Origin: an uncultured Rikenellaceae bacterium
GTDB lineage: Bacteria; Bacteroidota; Bacteroidia; Bacteroidales; Rikenellaceae
NCBI GenBank assembly: GCA_904501625.1
Contig: CAJGBR010000017.1
Coordinates: 1 to 28,526 of the forward strand
DNA length: 28,526 nucleotides
Reading direction: 5' to 3'
Shown: one piece after another, positions 8,233 through 15,182 of the stretch
Position numbering within the stretch: position 1 is the stretch's first letter
How the letters are laid out: each line of letters begins with the position of its first letter
The notes under the pieces: model-generated
What the model was told of the DNA's origin: nothing
The model's input: only the letters and a program-made list of their open reading frames with translations
Databases searched by the model: none
Translations under genes and position numbers: made by a program

Positions 8233-9399
8233 ATGGAGATTTATGTAAGTCATATAGAGAAACGTTCCTGGATAGAGATAAATCTGTCGCAGTTGCGTGC
8301 AAATTACATCATATACAAAAACTCGTTAAGACGAGATGTCGATATAATGGCCGTAATAAAGGCAGATGCTTATGGTCACGGAGATGTTCAGGTTGCACGT
8401 ATGCTTGCAGATATGGGGGTTGGACTCTTTGCAGTTTCCAATATTGATGAGGCTGTCGGATTACGTGAAGCTGGGATCTCGGGCGAAATTCTTATTTTGG
8501 GCTACTCATCTCCTGTATATGCTCAGACTCTGTATGATTTGAATCTGACTCAGACATTGGTATCAGAAACCTATGCCGAACAATTGGCAAAGACGGGATA
8601 TAGGGTGAAATGCCAATGGGCAATAGATACCGGAATGAATCGTATCGGCATTAATGCAAATAATCTGAATCATTGTGAACAGATGATTCGTACCTATGCC
8701 GAACGACTCGATCTTAATGGAATCTTTACGCATCTGTGTGTGGCAGATAGTTCAGATGAGGAGGACAAAATTTTCACAAGAAATCAGATAGAAAAATTTA
8801 AGTTGTTAGCCGACCGAGTTGCCGATTTGAAGCTACCATATGTTCATTGTTGCAATTCGGCCGGAGGCTTGTCATATATTGATAATACCGAGTATTATGA
8901 CACTATAGGTCGAATAGTCAGATTAGGTATAGTTCTTTATGGACTGAAACCTGATTATTCGAATCCACTTCCTCAGGGTATTGCTCCAGCACTCACCTGG
9001 AAGAGTGTTATATCAATGGTTAAACCTGTTGCGAAGGGTGAATTCATCGGATATGGTCGTAGTTTTGAGGTGAAACGAGATTCAATCATTGCAACTGTTG
9101 CAACAGGATATGCCGATGGTTTGAGTCGCCTTCTGGCTGATAAGGGATTTGTGATGATAAATGGACATCAAGCTCCGATTGTGGGTCGAATCTGTATGGA
9201 TCAGACATTGATTGATGTGACCGATATTCCGAATGTATGTATGGGTATGAGTGTAACTCTGTTGGGTAAAAACGGAGATTTGGTCTATACGGCTGACGAT
9301 ATGGCTCAAGATCTCGGAACAATCGGATATGAGGTGATGTGTAATATAACCAAACGTGTCCAACGGTTCTATGTTAATTCGTATCAGGATTATTTGTAA
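8233..9399 (+). CDS. alr: Alanine racemase (PLP-dependent)
   Basis: A fold-type III PLP enzyme of 388 residues that interconverts L- and D-alanine. Visible signatures: VIKADAYGHG with the PLP lysine K43; DTGMNRIG; FTHLCVADSSDEED; CCNSAG; RLGIVLYGLKP; GYGRSFEVKRDSIIA; TGYADGLSR with the catalytic-tyrosine candidate Y293; and VGRICMDQTLIDVTD. Length fits a stand-alone racemase. In many Bacteroidota the housekeeping racemase is fused to MurF, so a separate alr next to ddl and two MurF-like genes looks like a dedicated D-amino-acid supply for the operon. Other amino acids (serine, ornithine, glutamate-type) cannot be excluded from sequence alone. It starts 2 bases after the PP-loop gene. Confidence 0.93.
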   Translation: MEIYVSHIEKRSWIEINLSQLRANYIIYKNSLRRDVDIMAVIKADAYGHGDVQVARMLADMGVGLFAVSNIDEAVGLREAGISGEILILGYSSPVYAQTLYDLNLTQTLVSETYAEQLAKTGYRVKCQWAIDTGMNRIGINANNLNHCEQMIRTYAERLDLNGIFTHLCVADSSDEEDKIFTRNQIEKFKLLADRVADLKLPYVHCCNSAGGLSYIDNTEYYDTIGRIVRLGIVLYGLKPDYSNPLPQGIAPALTWKSVISMVKPVAKGEFIGYGRSFEVKRDSIIATVATGYADGLSRLLADKGFVMINGHQAPIVGRICMDQTLIDVTDIPNVCMGMSVTLLGKNGDLVYTADDMAQDLGTIGYEVMCNITKRVQRFYVNSYQDYL

Positions 9400-9420
9400 T
9401 TTAAACTGATCGTGATAAAT

Positions 9421-10689
9421 ATGAAAATAGGAATTTACGGGTTAAGTTCACAAAGTGGTAGAGCATATTTTGCCGATTTGCTGGGTCGAGGTTACGATGT
9501 TATAGGGTATACCCGCAACTCACACCACGGAGCTGAAGTGTTGAGTGCAATCGTGGCTCAGGGGGGAATATTTCTCGAACGCCCGGAAAATATGAATCAC
9601 GAGCAGAGTCGTTTTATCCCGCTGAGTGGACAGAGTCGTGTTACTGATGATTTGACTGCGTTTGTGTCAGATGTTGATTTGGTAATTATTACATTGCCGT
9701 CGATATATCATCAGGAATCGGTTGAGGCTTTGAGAGATGCCAATATAGTAGCTCGTAATATTCCGATTATACTATCTCCGTCGCGGTCTGTGGCAACTCC
9801 TTATTTATGGCAGACATTGGGTCCGAATTATCCTATTGTCTGTTTTTCGACGTGTCCCTATTCGTGCAAGGCCCCCAAGGCTGGGACTGCCTATATAAAA
9901 CGGCGTAAACGTACGTGGCTCTCCTCTTTGGAGGGGCATTTCACCTTAGAGCAGGTGAAATTGATTCAAGAGCTTTTTCCGCAAACATCGTTATCAACAG
10001 TGCCGGCTCTGACGTCACTGAACAATATAGGTGCAATATTTCATTGTGCGACCTATATAATGAATTACGATCGTATTGTTCAGTATGCTGCTAAGGGGCA
10101 GCCATTCTCATTCTATGTCGATGGAATAGCACATCGCCCTGAGGTGGGAGATGTACTCGAAGAGATTGACCAGGTGAGATTAAAGATTGCCGACAGACTT
10201 GGAATTCAGACATTTGGTTTGAGAGAAAATAGTCGCGAGAATGTATGGGCACGTTTGATTGCTGGGTTGCGTGCGTTAGAGTCTGAACATCCTGACGAGA
10301 TCTACGAATTGAGAAAGATCAGAAAGTCGTTTATTGATTATATGAATAGTTGTGTGTTTTCAGCACAACATTGGCTTGATATAACATATGGTGTAGAACG
10401 AATTGAGGGTGAATCGTTGTGTGATGCTATTGGTCGAACTCCGACTTATCAGAGCAATTCAGTCCCACAAGAGAGATACTTAACAGAGGATATTCCAACG
10501 GGGTTAGTGCCATTGGAGTCACTTTCCCGTATGTTCGATATCGAGTGCGGAGTATTGAGCCGGATAATAGATAAATATGATGAATTATCTGGTGGAAATA
10601 TTCGCGAAACAGGACGCAATTTGCGTGAATTTTCAAAACAGTATATAACCGATTATCTATTGGGAAATCTAAATAAAGATGGAATATAA
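9421..10689 (+). CDS. Octopine/opine-dehydrogenase-like NAD(P)H oxidoreductase
   Basis: A 422-residue protein of the octopine/nopaline dehydrogenase type, which reductively condenses the amino group of an amino acid with a 2-keto acid. The N-terminus MKIGIYGLSSQSG is a Rossmann strand and loop with a relaxed glycine motif, followed by DVIGYTRNS and VDLVIITLPSIYHQ. PIILSPSRS and SLNNIGAIFHCATYIMN fit the dehydrogenase's interdomain region and the start of the C-terminal helical domain, where opine dehydrogenases have a conserved NxxxxxH; FSFYVDGIAHRPEVGDVLEEID follows. The C-terminus (about 340-422) carries further helices. ATG 9421 is chosen over an in-frame GTG at 9412. It closes the operon; a strong hairpin overlaps its stop codon. 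A simpler ketopantoate-reductase-like or methylaspartate-processing dehydrogenase role is possible; the opine call is by family resemblance. Confidence 0.7.
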   Translation: MKIGIYGLSSQSGRAYFADLLGRGYDVIGYTRNSHHGAEVLSAIVAQGGIFLERPENMNHEQSRFIPLSGQSRVTDDLTAFVSDVDLVIITLPSIYHQESVEALRDANIVARNIPIILSPSRSVATPYLWQTLGPNYPIVCFSTCPYSCKAPKAGTAYIKRRKRTWLSSLEGHFTLEQVKLIQELFPQTSLSTVPALTSLNNIGAIFHCATYIMNYDRIVQYAAKGQPFSFYVDGIAHRPEVGDVLEEIDQVRLKIADRLGIQTFGLRENSRENVWARLIAGLRALESEHPDEIYELRKIRKSFIDYMNSCVFSAQHWLDITYGVERIEGESLCDAIGRTPTYQSNSVPQERYLTEDIPTGLVPLESLSRMFDIECGVLSRIIDKYDELSGGNIRETGRNLREFSKQYITDYLLGNLNKDGI

Positions 10690-10729
10690 TAAAATACCCT
10701 CGTCGAATTTGACGAGGGTATTTTATTAT
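10686..10729. terminator. Bidirectional intrinsic terminator
   Basis: A perfect 19-bp inverted repeat (arms 10686-10704 and 10711-10729) with a 6-base loop. The GC-rich core ACCCTCGTC/GACGAGGGT is flanked by A/T runs on both sides, so it gives a U-rich tail in either direction. It overlaps the stop codon of the + strand operon and lies 14 bases beyond the stop of the converging ferritin gene, so it should end both transcripts. Confidence 0.9.
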
Positions 10730-10743
10730 GGTAAGAGGAATGG

Positions 10744-11265
10744 TTATTCAGCTGTAGTCAAAGGTGACGGAGCTGCATAAACACGTGTAGCCATTTCTTT
10801 ATCAAGCATATACATACCATATTTGTTGCATTCAACTGCTTCGAGAGCTGAGATCATTTCGCGAGCAGATTCCTCTTCTTCTACCTGTTCGTCAATGAAC
10901 CAAACCAGGCGGTTGATTGATGCAAAATCGTTATCTTCTTTAGCGATGGCAGCCAGATTATTGATTAATGACGTAACCTTCTTTTCGTGTTCGAGAGTCT
11001 GTTTGAACATATCCAGAACAGAATCCCAAGATGAACGAACCTCTTCAATAGGTTTCAATTCGACCTTTGCATCGCGTGAATTCAGATAGTTCATAAAAAT
11101 GCGTGCGTGGTCTTGTTCTTCGCGGAACTGAATATAAAACCAGTTTGCTACACCTTTGTAGCCTTTAGCTTCAGCATCCATTGACATTGAAAGGTAGAGG
11201 TATGCCGACCACAATTCGGCATTGATTTGTGCATTTATAGCATCGTGCAATTTCTGACTTAACAT
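10744..11265 (-). CDS. ftnA: Ferritin (non-haem iron storage)
   Basis: A 173-residue bacterial ferritin that oxidises Fe(II) and stores iron in a 24-subunit cytoplasmic shell. The ferroxidase ligands are all in place and match E. coli FtnA numbering as I recall it: E17, E50, H53, E94, Q127 and E130. The start is set at ATG 11263-11265 (MLSQKLHDAINAQINAELWS); the frame extends upstream to 11343 but that extension overlaps the rubrerythrin gene and lies outside the ferritin fold. It is transcribed after the rubrerythrin gene with a 20-base gap, so both are probably one oxidative-stress/iron unit. Confidence 0.95.
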   Translation of the reverse strand: MLSQKLHDAINAQINAELWSAYLYLSMSMDAEAKGYKGVANWFYIQFREEQDHARIFMNYLNSRDAKVELKPIEEVRSSWDSVLDMFKQTLEHEKKVTSLINNLAAIAKEDNDFASINRLVWFIDEQVEEEESAREMISALEAVECNKYGMYMLDKEMATRVYAAPSPLTTAE

Positions 11266-11285
11266 ATTCTGTATTATTAAAAAAA

Positions 11286-11948
11286 TTAATAATTTTCCTT
11301 TCGTACTTCGAAATAGCTTTGAGAATATTTGCATACGGGGCAAACTTCCGGAGCCTTATTGCCGACAACGATGTGTCCGCATACGCGACATTCCCACATA
11401 ACTTGTTCACCTTTTTCGAAAACTTGTTTCATTTCCACGTTGTTGAGCAGTTTGCGATATCTCTCTTCGTGTTGTTTTTCGATGGCAGCAACTTTGCGGA
11501 AACGTTCAGCAAGTTCAGCGAATCCCTCGTCTTCTGCATCTTTTGCGAAGCGGCTGTACATATCAGTCCATTCATAGTTTTCGCCTTCGGCTGCGTGCAG
11601 CAGATTGGCTGCAGTACCTCCGATTTCACCGAGTGCTTCAAACCACAAACGAGCGTGTTCTTGTTCATTGCGGGCTGTTTGTAGGAATATTTCTGCAAGT
11701 TGTTCATAACCTTCTCTGCGTGCTACCTCAGCGAAGTATGTGTATTTATTGCGTGCTTGACTTTCACCTGCGAATGCTTCTTTCAGATTTTTCTCGGTTT
11801 TTGTACCAGCATAGATATTCTGAACGTTTTTTTCTTCTTTCAGTTCTTCAAAGAAAGAGGCCGCTTTTTTACATTTAGGACATACAAAGTCGGCTGTTAA
11901 TTCGCCTTCGTGGATGTAACCACATATTGTACAACGATATTTCTTCAT
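11286..11948 (-). CDS. Rubrerythrin with rubredoxin-like domains at both ends
   Basis: A non-haem di-iron peroxidase of 220 residues that reduces hydrogen peroxide in anaerobes. Order: an N-terminal rubredoxin-like domain (C6, C9, C23, C26), a central four-helix di-iron domain (AGESQARNKY with E62; NEQEHA with E95 and H98; EKQHEERY with E157 and H160), and a C-terminal rubredoxin-like domain (C187, C190, C203, C206; WECRVCGH ... CPVCKYSQSYFE). Classical rubrerythrin carries only the C-terminal rubredoxin and reverse rubrerythrin only the N-terminal one; here both are present and both look able to bind iron. Leads the operon with ferritin. The start at ATG 11948 sits 24 bases from a TAnnTTTG element. 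Confidence 0.93.
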   Translation of the reverse strand: MKKYRCTICGYIHEGELTADFVCPKCKKAASFFEELKEEKNVQNIYAGTKTEKNLKEAFAGESQARNKYTYFAEVARREGYEQLAEIFLQTARNEQEHARLWFEALGEIGGTAANLLHAAEGENYEWTDMYSRFAKDAEDEGFAELAERFRKVAAIEKQHEERYRKLLNNVEMKQVFEKGEQVMWECRVCGHIVVGNKAPEVCPVCKYSQSYFEVRKENY

Positions 11949-11971
11949 AATATTTTGAGTTTAAGGTTATA

Positions 11972-11979
11972 CAAAGATA
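11972..11979 (-). promoter_or_regulatory. Candidate -7 promoter element for rubrerythrin-ferritin
   Basis: On the - strand this reads TATCTTTG, a full match to the Bacteroidota -7 consensus TAnnTTTG. It lies 23 bases before the rubrerythrin ATG, which would leave a leader of roughly 15-20 bases. No convincing TTTG -33 box is seen at the expected spacing. Confidence 0.55.
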
Positions 11980-12010
11980 CAAAATTATTAGAGAATTTGT
12001 ATCTCATTTC

Positions 12011-12061
12011 TTGAAAAAAAAGAAATCGGAGAGCATAAAAAGTTGTATATCTCTCCGATTT
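12011..12061 (-). terminator. Intrinsic terminator of the porin gene
   Basis: An 11-bp perfect stem (AAATCGGAGAG at 12023-12033 with its complement at 12051-12061) and a 17-base loop. Read on the - strand the stem is followed by a run of seven T (complement of 12014-12020), as expected for termination of the porin transcript, whose stop codon is about 20 bases upstream. Confidence 0.85.
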
Positions 12062-12081
12062 TTCTGCAGGAAAGAATTTTA

Positions 12082-13326
12082 TTAGAAATTATATTGAACA
12101 AGTATATTTACACGATTGGCACTGCGATCATCTTTGTTCATATTTGTACGTTTACCCATAAGGTATTCGGCACCAAGATGACAATTCTCTGTCAAGTTCC
12201 AAAAGATATTTGCTGCGATGTATTGGCCTGTTTTGTACATTTCGTCTACGAAGAAACTATCTTCAGAATAGACTTTGGCCTGGCTGTATGTTACTGAGCA
12301 GAATACTCTGGGTGAGAATTCCATTTTCAGCCCTGCATAACCGGCCCACGATTTGAGGGATTGCATCTTGCCGGGAGTATTGTTATTCGGGACCATATCC
12401 AGATTCAACATACTCAGGTCATTGATATATGAACTGAATCCTTTTCCATAGGTTGCTTGCCAAAAGGCAGTCAGAGCAGGTGTAATGTTTGCCAGCCCGC
12501 TGAGTTGTATTGCCCAACCTGTATTGATTCGGTTTTTGTCGGCAATGTTGTCGTGGTAGTTCATATTACGCATCAACCCGGACAAACGAATGTGGTTGCG
12601 ACCCTGATTCCAGTGATATTGTCCAAAGAGTACAAAGTCTGGAATACTCTGGTCGAGTTGCTGAGAATTGTCACTATATCGAGCTTCGATTGAAGGCATT
12701 TCGGCAGATACGGCCAGTTGCCAGCGTTGGCCGAGGTTCATCGTGTATCTGATTTGATAGTTCAGCAACTGAGAGGCTCCGTTTGGACCTTGGAAATCGA
12801 TGGTCGGAGTCACTGCAGCCAGGTCGTTGAATGCACTCCAGGCACGGCCTGCGGTTATTCCACGGAAGGCAACATATGCTTGTCTTAGTTGTGGTGCATT
12901 ACCCGAACGTCCCCCTGTGAAGTTCATAGATATAAACGTGGTAAAATCACGAAGTATCGGATTATGACCTACGAGTTTAAAGAATATCTGAGAGGTATTT
13001 GCAGACATAAGGTATTGAGATTTGGTCAATGGAATATCTCCAGTTTGAATCTGTGCCGGAATGAAACTGTATGCCGGAGTTTGTGGTATAATCTTGCCGA
13101 ATCCGAAAGAACTTGTCAGACGAATGCTGCCACCCATACCCAATGCATATTTCATTTGGCGGTCAACGAATACAAATCTTGGTGTAGATGGTTCACTGAA
13201 TCGGTGTTCGATACTCTGCATAAGTTTGTTTTCGAGGACTTGGTGTGATTGTGTAGTGTTTGCCACCTGAGCCGAAACAGTCATCCCTGACACAATTGCT
13301 GCGAGTGTAAAAATTAATCGTTTCAT
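12082..13326 (-). CDS. Outer-membrane porin, DcaP-like
   Basis: A 414-residue exported protein. It begins with a signal peptide (MKRLIFTLAAIVSGMTVSAQ) and ends with a terminal aromatic residue after a short beta strand (NILVQYNF), the usual signature of an outer-membrane beta barrel. A short helical or coiled stretch after the signal (QSHQVLENKLMQSIEHRF) precedes the barrel, and strands such as IRLTSSFGFGKI, TFISMNFTGG, RQAYVAFRG and IQLSGLANITP alternate polar and hydrophobic residues. FGQYHWNQGRNHIRLSGLMR fits the DcaP-type porins of Bacteroidota. The substrate is unknown. It stands alone, with its own terminator, between the rubrerythrin operon and folB. Confidence 0.7.
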   Translation of the reverse strand: MKRLIFTLAAIVSGMTVSAQVANTTQSHQVLENKLMQSIEHRFSEPSTPRFVFVDRQMKYALGMGGSIRLTSSFGFGKIIPQTPAYSFIPAQIQTGDIPLTKSQYLMSANTSQIFFKLVGHNPILRDFTTFISMNFTGGRSGNAPQLRQAYVAFRGITAGRAWSAFNDLAAVTPTIDFQGPNGASQLLNYQIRYTMNLGQRWQLAVSAEMPSIEARYSDNSQQLDQSIPDFVLFGQYHWNQGRNHIRLSGLMRNMNYHDNIADKNRINTGWAIQLSGLANITPALTAFWQATYGKGFSSYINDLSMLNLDMVPNNNTPGKMQSLKSWAGYAGLKMEFSPRVFCSVTYSQAKVYSEDSFFVDEMYKTGQYIAANIFWNLTENCHLGAEYLMGKRTNMNKDDRSANRVNILVQYNF

Positions 13327-13401
13327 AGAGTTTAATAATTAGTTATTTCGTCACAGATTGATTTTTGCAAATTTTGTGCCGAATATTAAACTCCTCTCGG
13401 A

Positions 13402-13433
13402 TTTGTAATTAAAGGGCTCTTTGAGTATATTTG
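13402..13433 (+). promoter_or_regulatory. Promoter of folB (Bacteroidota type)
   Basis: TTTG at 13402-13405 and TATATTTG at 13426-13433 are separated by 20 bases, a good match to the TTTG...TAnnTTTG promoter of this phylum. The folB ATG follows 19 bases after the -7 element. Confidence 0.75.
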
Positions 13434-13452
13434 CAGCAAATTATTTGGTGTT

Positions 13453-13812
13453 ATGGAGTTGGCAAAAATTGAACTCGAAGATATGGAGTTCTATGCATCA
13501 CACGGTTGTTATGACCTCGAACAGAAGGTTGGAAACCGATTTATTGTTAATCTAAAGATGACTGTTGAGGTTGAGGAGGCTGCATATAATGATGATATTT
13601 CAAAAACTGTAAACTATCTTGAGGTATATGAATTGGTAGCCAGACAGATGGTTATTCCGTCGAGAATCCTTGAGAATGTTGCACACCGAATTTTGGAGGC
13701 ACTCTCAGCTACATACACAGACAGATTAAAAACAGCTGAAGTTAAAGTGTCGAAACTTGCACCACCTCTCGGAGGACCATTATCTCGGGTGAGTGTAACT
13801 ATGTCACTATAG
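13453..13812 (+). CDS. folB: Dihydroneopterin aldolase
   Basis: A 119-residue enzyme of folate biosynthesis that cleaves 7,8-dihydroneopterin to 6-hydroxymethyl-7,8-dihydropterin and glycolaldehyde. The sequence shows the family's ordered motifs: IELEDMEFYASHGCYDLEQ with the substrate-binding region, GNRFIVNLKM, DDISKTVNYLEVYELV, ILENVAHRILEAL with the pterin-anchoring Glu, and VKVSKLAPPLGG with the catalytic-lysine candidate. Full length. It is a single-gene unit with a clear promoter and converges on recR with only 4 bases between the stops. Confidence 0.93.
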   Translation: MELAKIELEDMEFYASHGCYDLEQKVGNRFIVNLKMTVEVEEAAYNDDISKTVNYLEVYELVARQMVIPSRILENVAHRILEALSATYTDRLKTAEVKVSKLAPPLGGPLSRVSVTMSL

Positions 13813-13816
13813 ATGA

Positions 13817-14413
13817 TTACTTCATCGGACGGCGATTTTGCAGTGCGTGGGTAATGGTCATCTGGTCGGCGTAATCAAGTTGATCTCCAAATCCGATACC
13901 GCGTGCTATTACACTGATTTTGACTTGGGGAAATTCTTCAAGTTTCTTTTTGATAAAGTAGGCTGTTGTTTCGCCTTCGATTGTCGTGTCCAGTGCCAGT
14001 ATAATCTCTTCAATTCCGCCTTGTCGCACATTTTCAATCAATAGATTGATCTTGAGGTCTGATGGAGCAATACCCTGCATCGGAGAGATAACTCCTCCCA
14101 AAACGTGATAGACACCATTGTATTGGCCCGTATTTTCGATTGAAATGACATCTTTGACTTGCTCGACTACACATACAACTGAGCGGTCTCGTCGTTCATC
14201 GCAACAAATGGGACACAAATCTGAGTCAGAAATATTATTGCATCGGCTACAATATTTGACATCATTTCTGAAACGAGATATAGATTCTGCAAGTGCATCG
14301 GCTTCGTATTTTGGCGATTGCAGAATGTGCATAGCTAGTCGAAGAGCTGTACGATTTCCGATGCCTGGCAATCGCGATAATTCGCCCACAACGTTGTCTA
14401 ATAATTTTGACAT
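13817..14413 (-). CDS. recR: Recombination mediator RecR
   Basis: A 198-residue DNA-repair protein that with RecO and RecF loads RecA onto SSB-coated gaps. Visible parts: helix-hairpin-helix LSRLPGIGNRTALRLA (about 12-27), a four-cysteine zinc finger (C55, C58, C67, C70), and a Toprim domain beginning VCVVEQVKDVISIE with GVYHVLGGVISPMQGI and a final ARGIGFGDQLDYAD segment. It is the last gene of the - strand envelope operon, 4 bases after batE, which is unusual company but fits simple read-through placement. Confidence 0.96.
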   Translation of the reverse strand: MSKLLDNVVGELSRLPGIGNRTALRLAMHILQSPKYEADALAESISRFRNDVKYCSRCNNISDSDLCPICCDERRDRSVVCVVEQVKDVISIENTGQYNGVYHVLGGVISPMQGIAPSDLKINLLIENVRQGGIEEIILALDTTIEGETTAYFIKKKLEEFPQVKISVIARGIGFGDQLDYADQMTITHALQNRRPMK

Positions 14414-14417
14414 AACG

Positions 14418-15176
14418 CTAATCTATCAACTGAATTGTTGCAGAGTTCAGCCAACCTTTGTTTCCGTCAGCAATAACGATTTCACTCCATTTTCCAACGT
14501 TTCGGACTATATTCACCAATGTACCTTCGTGCAGCACGAAGACATCTTTACTACCATTATCGGGCGAAGCTTTGATTGCTACTGCCGAATTGATGATGAC
14601 TGCACGTGTTGGTTTAACTATCTCCGAACGGATTTTTGCAGCGAAACTCAGCGATATGGCAAAAAGAATCAGACAGATAATTCCTGCAAAAAATCCTGTT
14701 TTTCTTAGGCCGATTCTTTGACTGAACAAATAAATCAGAGTTCCCAACAGGGCAACTGTCAGTGAAATCAGACTGATTGCTGCCCAAAGATTGGAATTTA
14801 ACATCGTTTGAATTGAGCGAATCCACTTATTGAGAAAAAATTCAGGCACGTGTTCAATCTTATCTTGAACATAAGTAGATGCGATGTTAATGTTGTATTT
14901 AATATCTTGATTATCAGGAGCAAGGCCTTCTGCTCGGTAGTAATTTACCAAGGCAAGTCCGATCTTGCCGAGTTTAAAATAACTATTTCCGAGGTTGTAA
15001 TACAACATTGCACTCTGGTTTCCACTACGTATAATTGAATCGTAGGCAATTGCAGCATCTTGATAACGACCTTCGGCATAGGCTTTATTTCCTTGCGACC
15101 ACAACTCGTCAAAGTTCTGAGAGAACCCCGAAAGTGTCAGAACCATAAATAATGTGATTAACAATGATTTTTTCAT
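14418..15176 (-). CDS. batE: BatE: TPR and SH3 membrane protein of the Bat system
   Basis: A 252-residue protein of the Bacteroides aerotolerance (Bat) set. It has a signal-peptide-like start (MKKSLLITLFMVLTLSGFSQ), TPR helices (NFDELWSQGNKAYAEGRYQDAAIAYD and YYNLGNSYFKLGKIGLALVNYYRAEGLAP, given here as parts of one array around residues 21-100), two membrane segments (about 130-150 and 158-180), and a C-terminal bacterial SH3 domain (about 190-250) ending GKWSEIVIADGNKGWLN. Bat proteins act in the envelope and are linked to oxidative stress tolerance; the molecular role is unsettled. It lies 6 bases after batD. No batA, batB or batC is next to it. Confidence 0.8.
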   Translation of the reverse strand: MKKSLLITLFMVLTLSGFSQNFDELWSQGNKAYAEGRYQDAAIAYDSIIRSGNQSAMLYYNLGNSYFKLGKIGLALVNYYRAEGLAPDNQDIKYNINIASTYVQDKIEHVPEFFLNKWIRSIQTMLNSNLWAAISLISLTVALLGTLIYLFSQRIGLRKTGFFAGIICLILFAISLSFAAKIRSEIVKPTRAVIINSAVAIKASPDNGSKDVFVLHEGTLVNIVRNVGKWSEIVIADGNKGWLNSATIQLID

Positions 15177-15182
15177 AATTAG

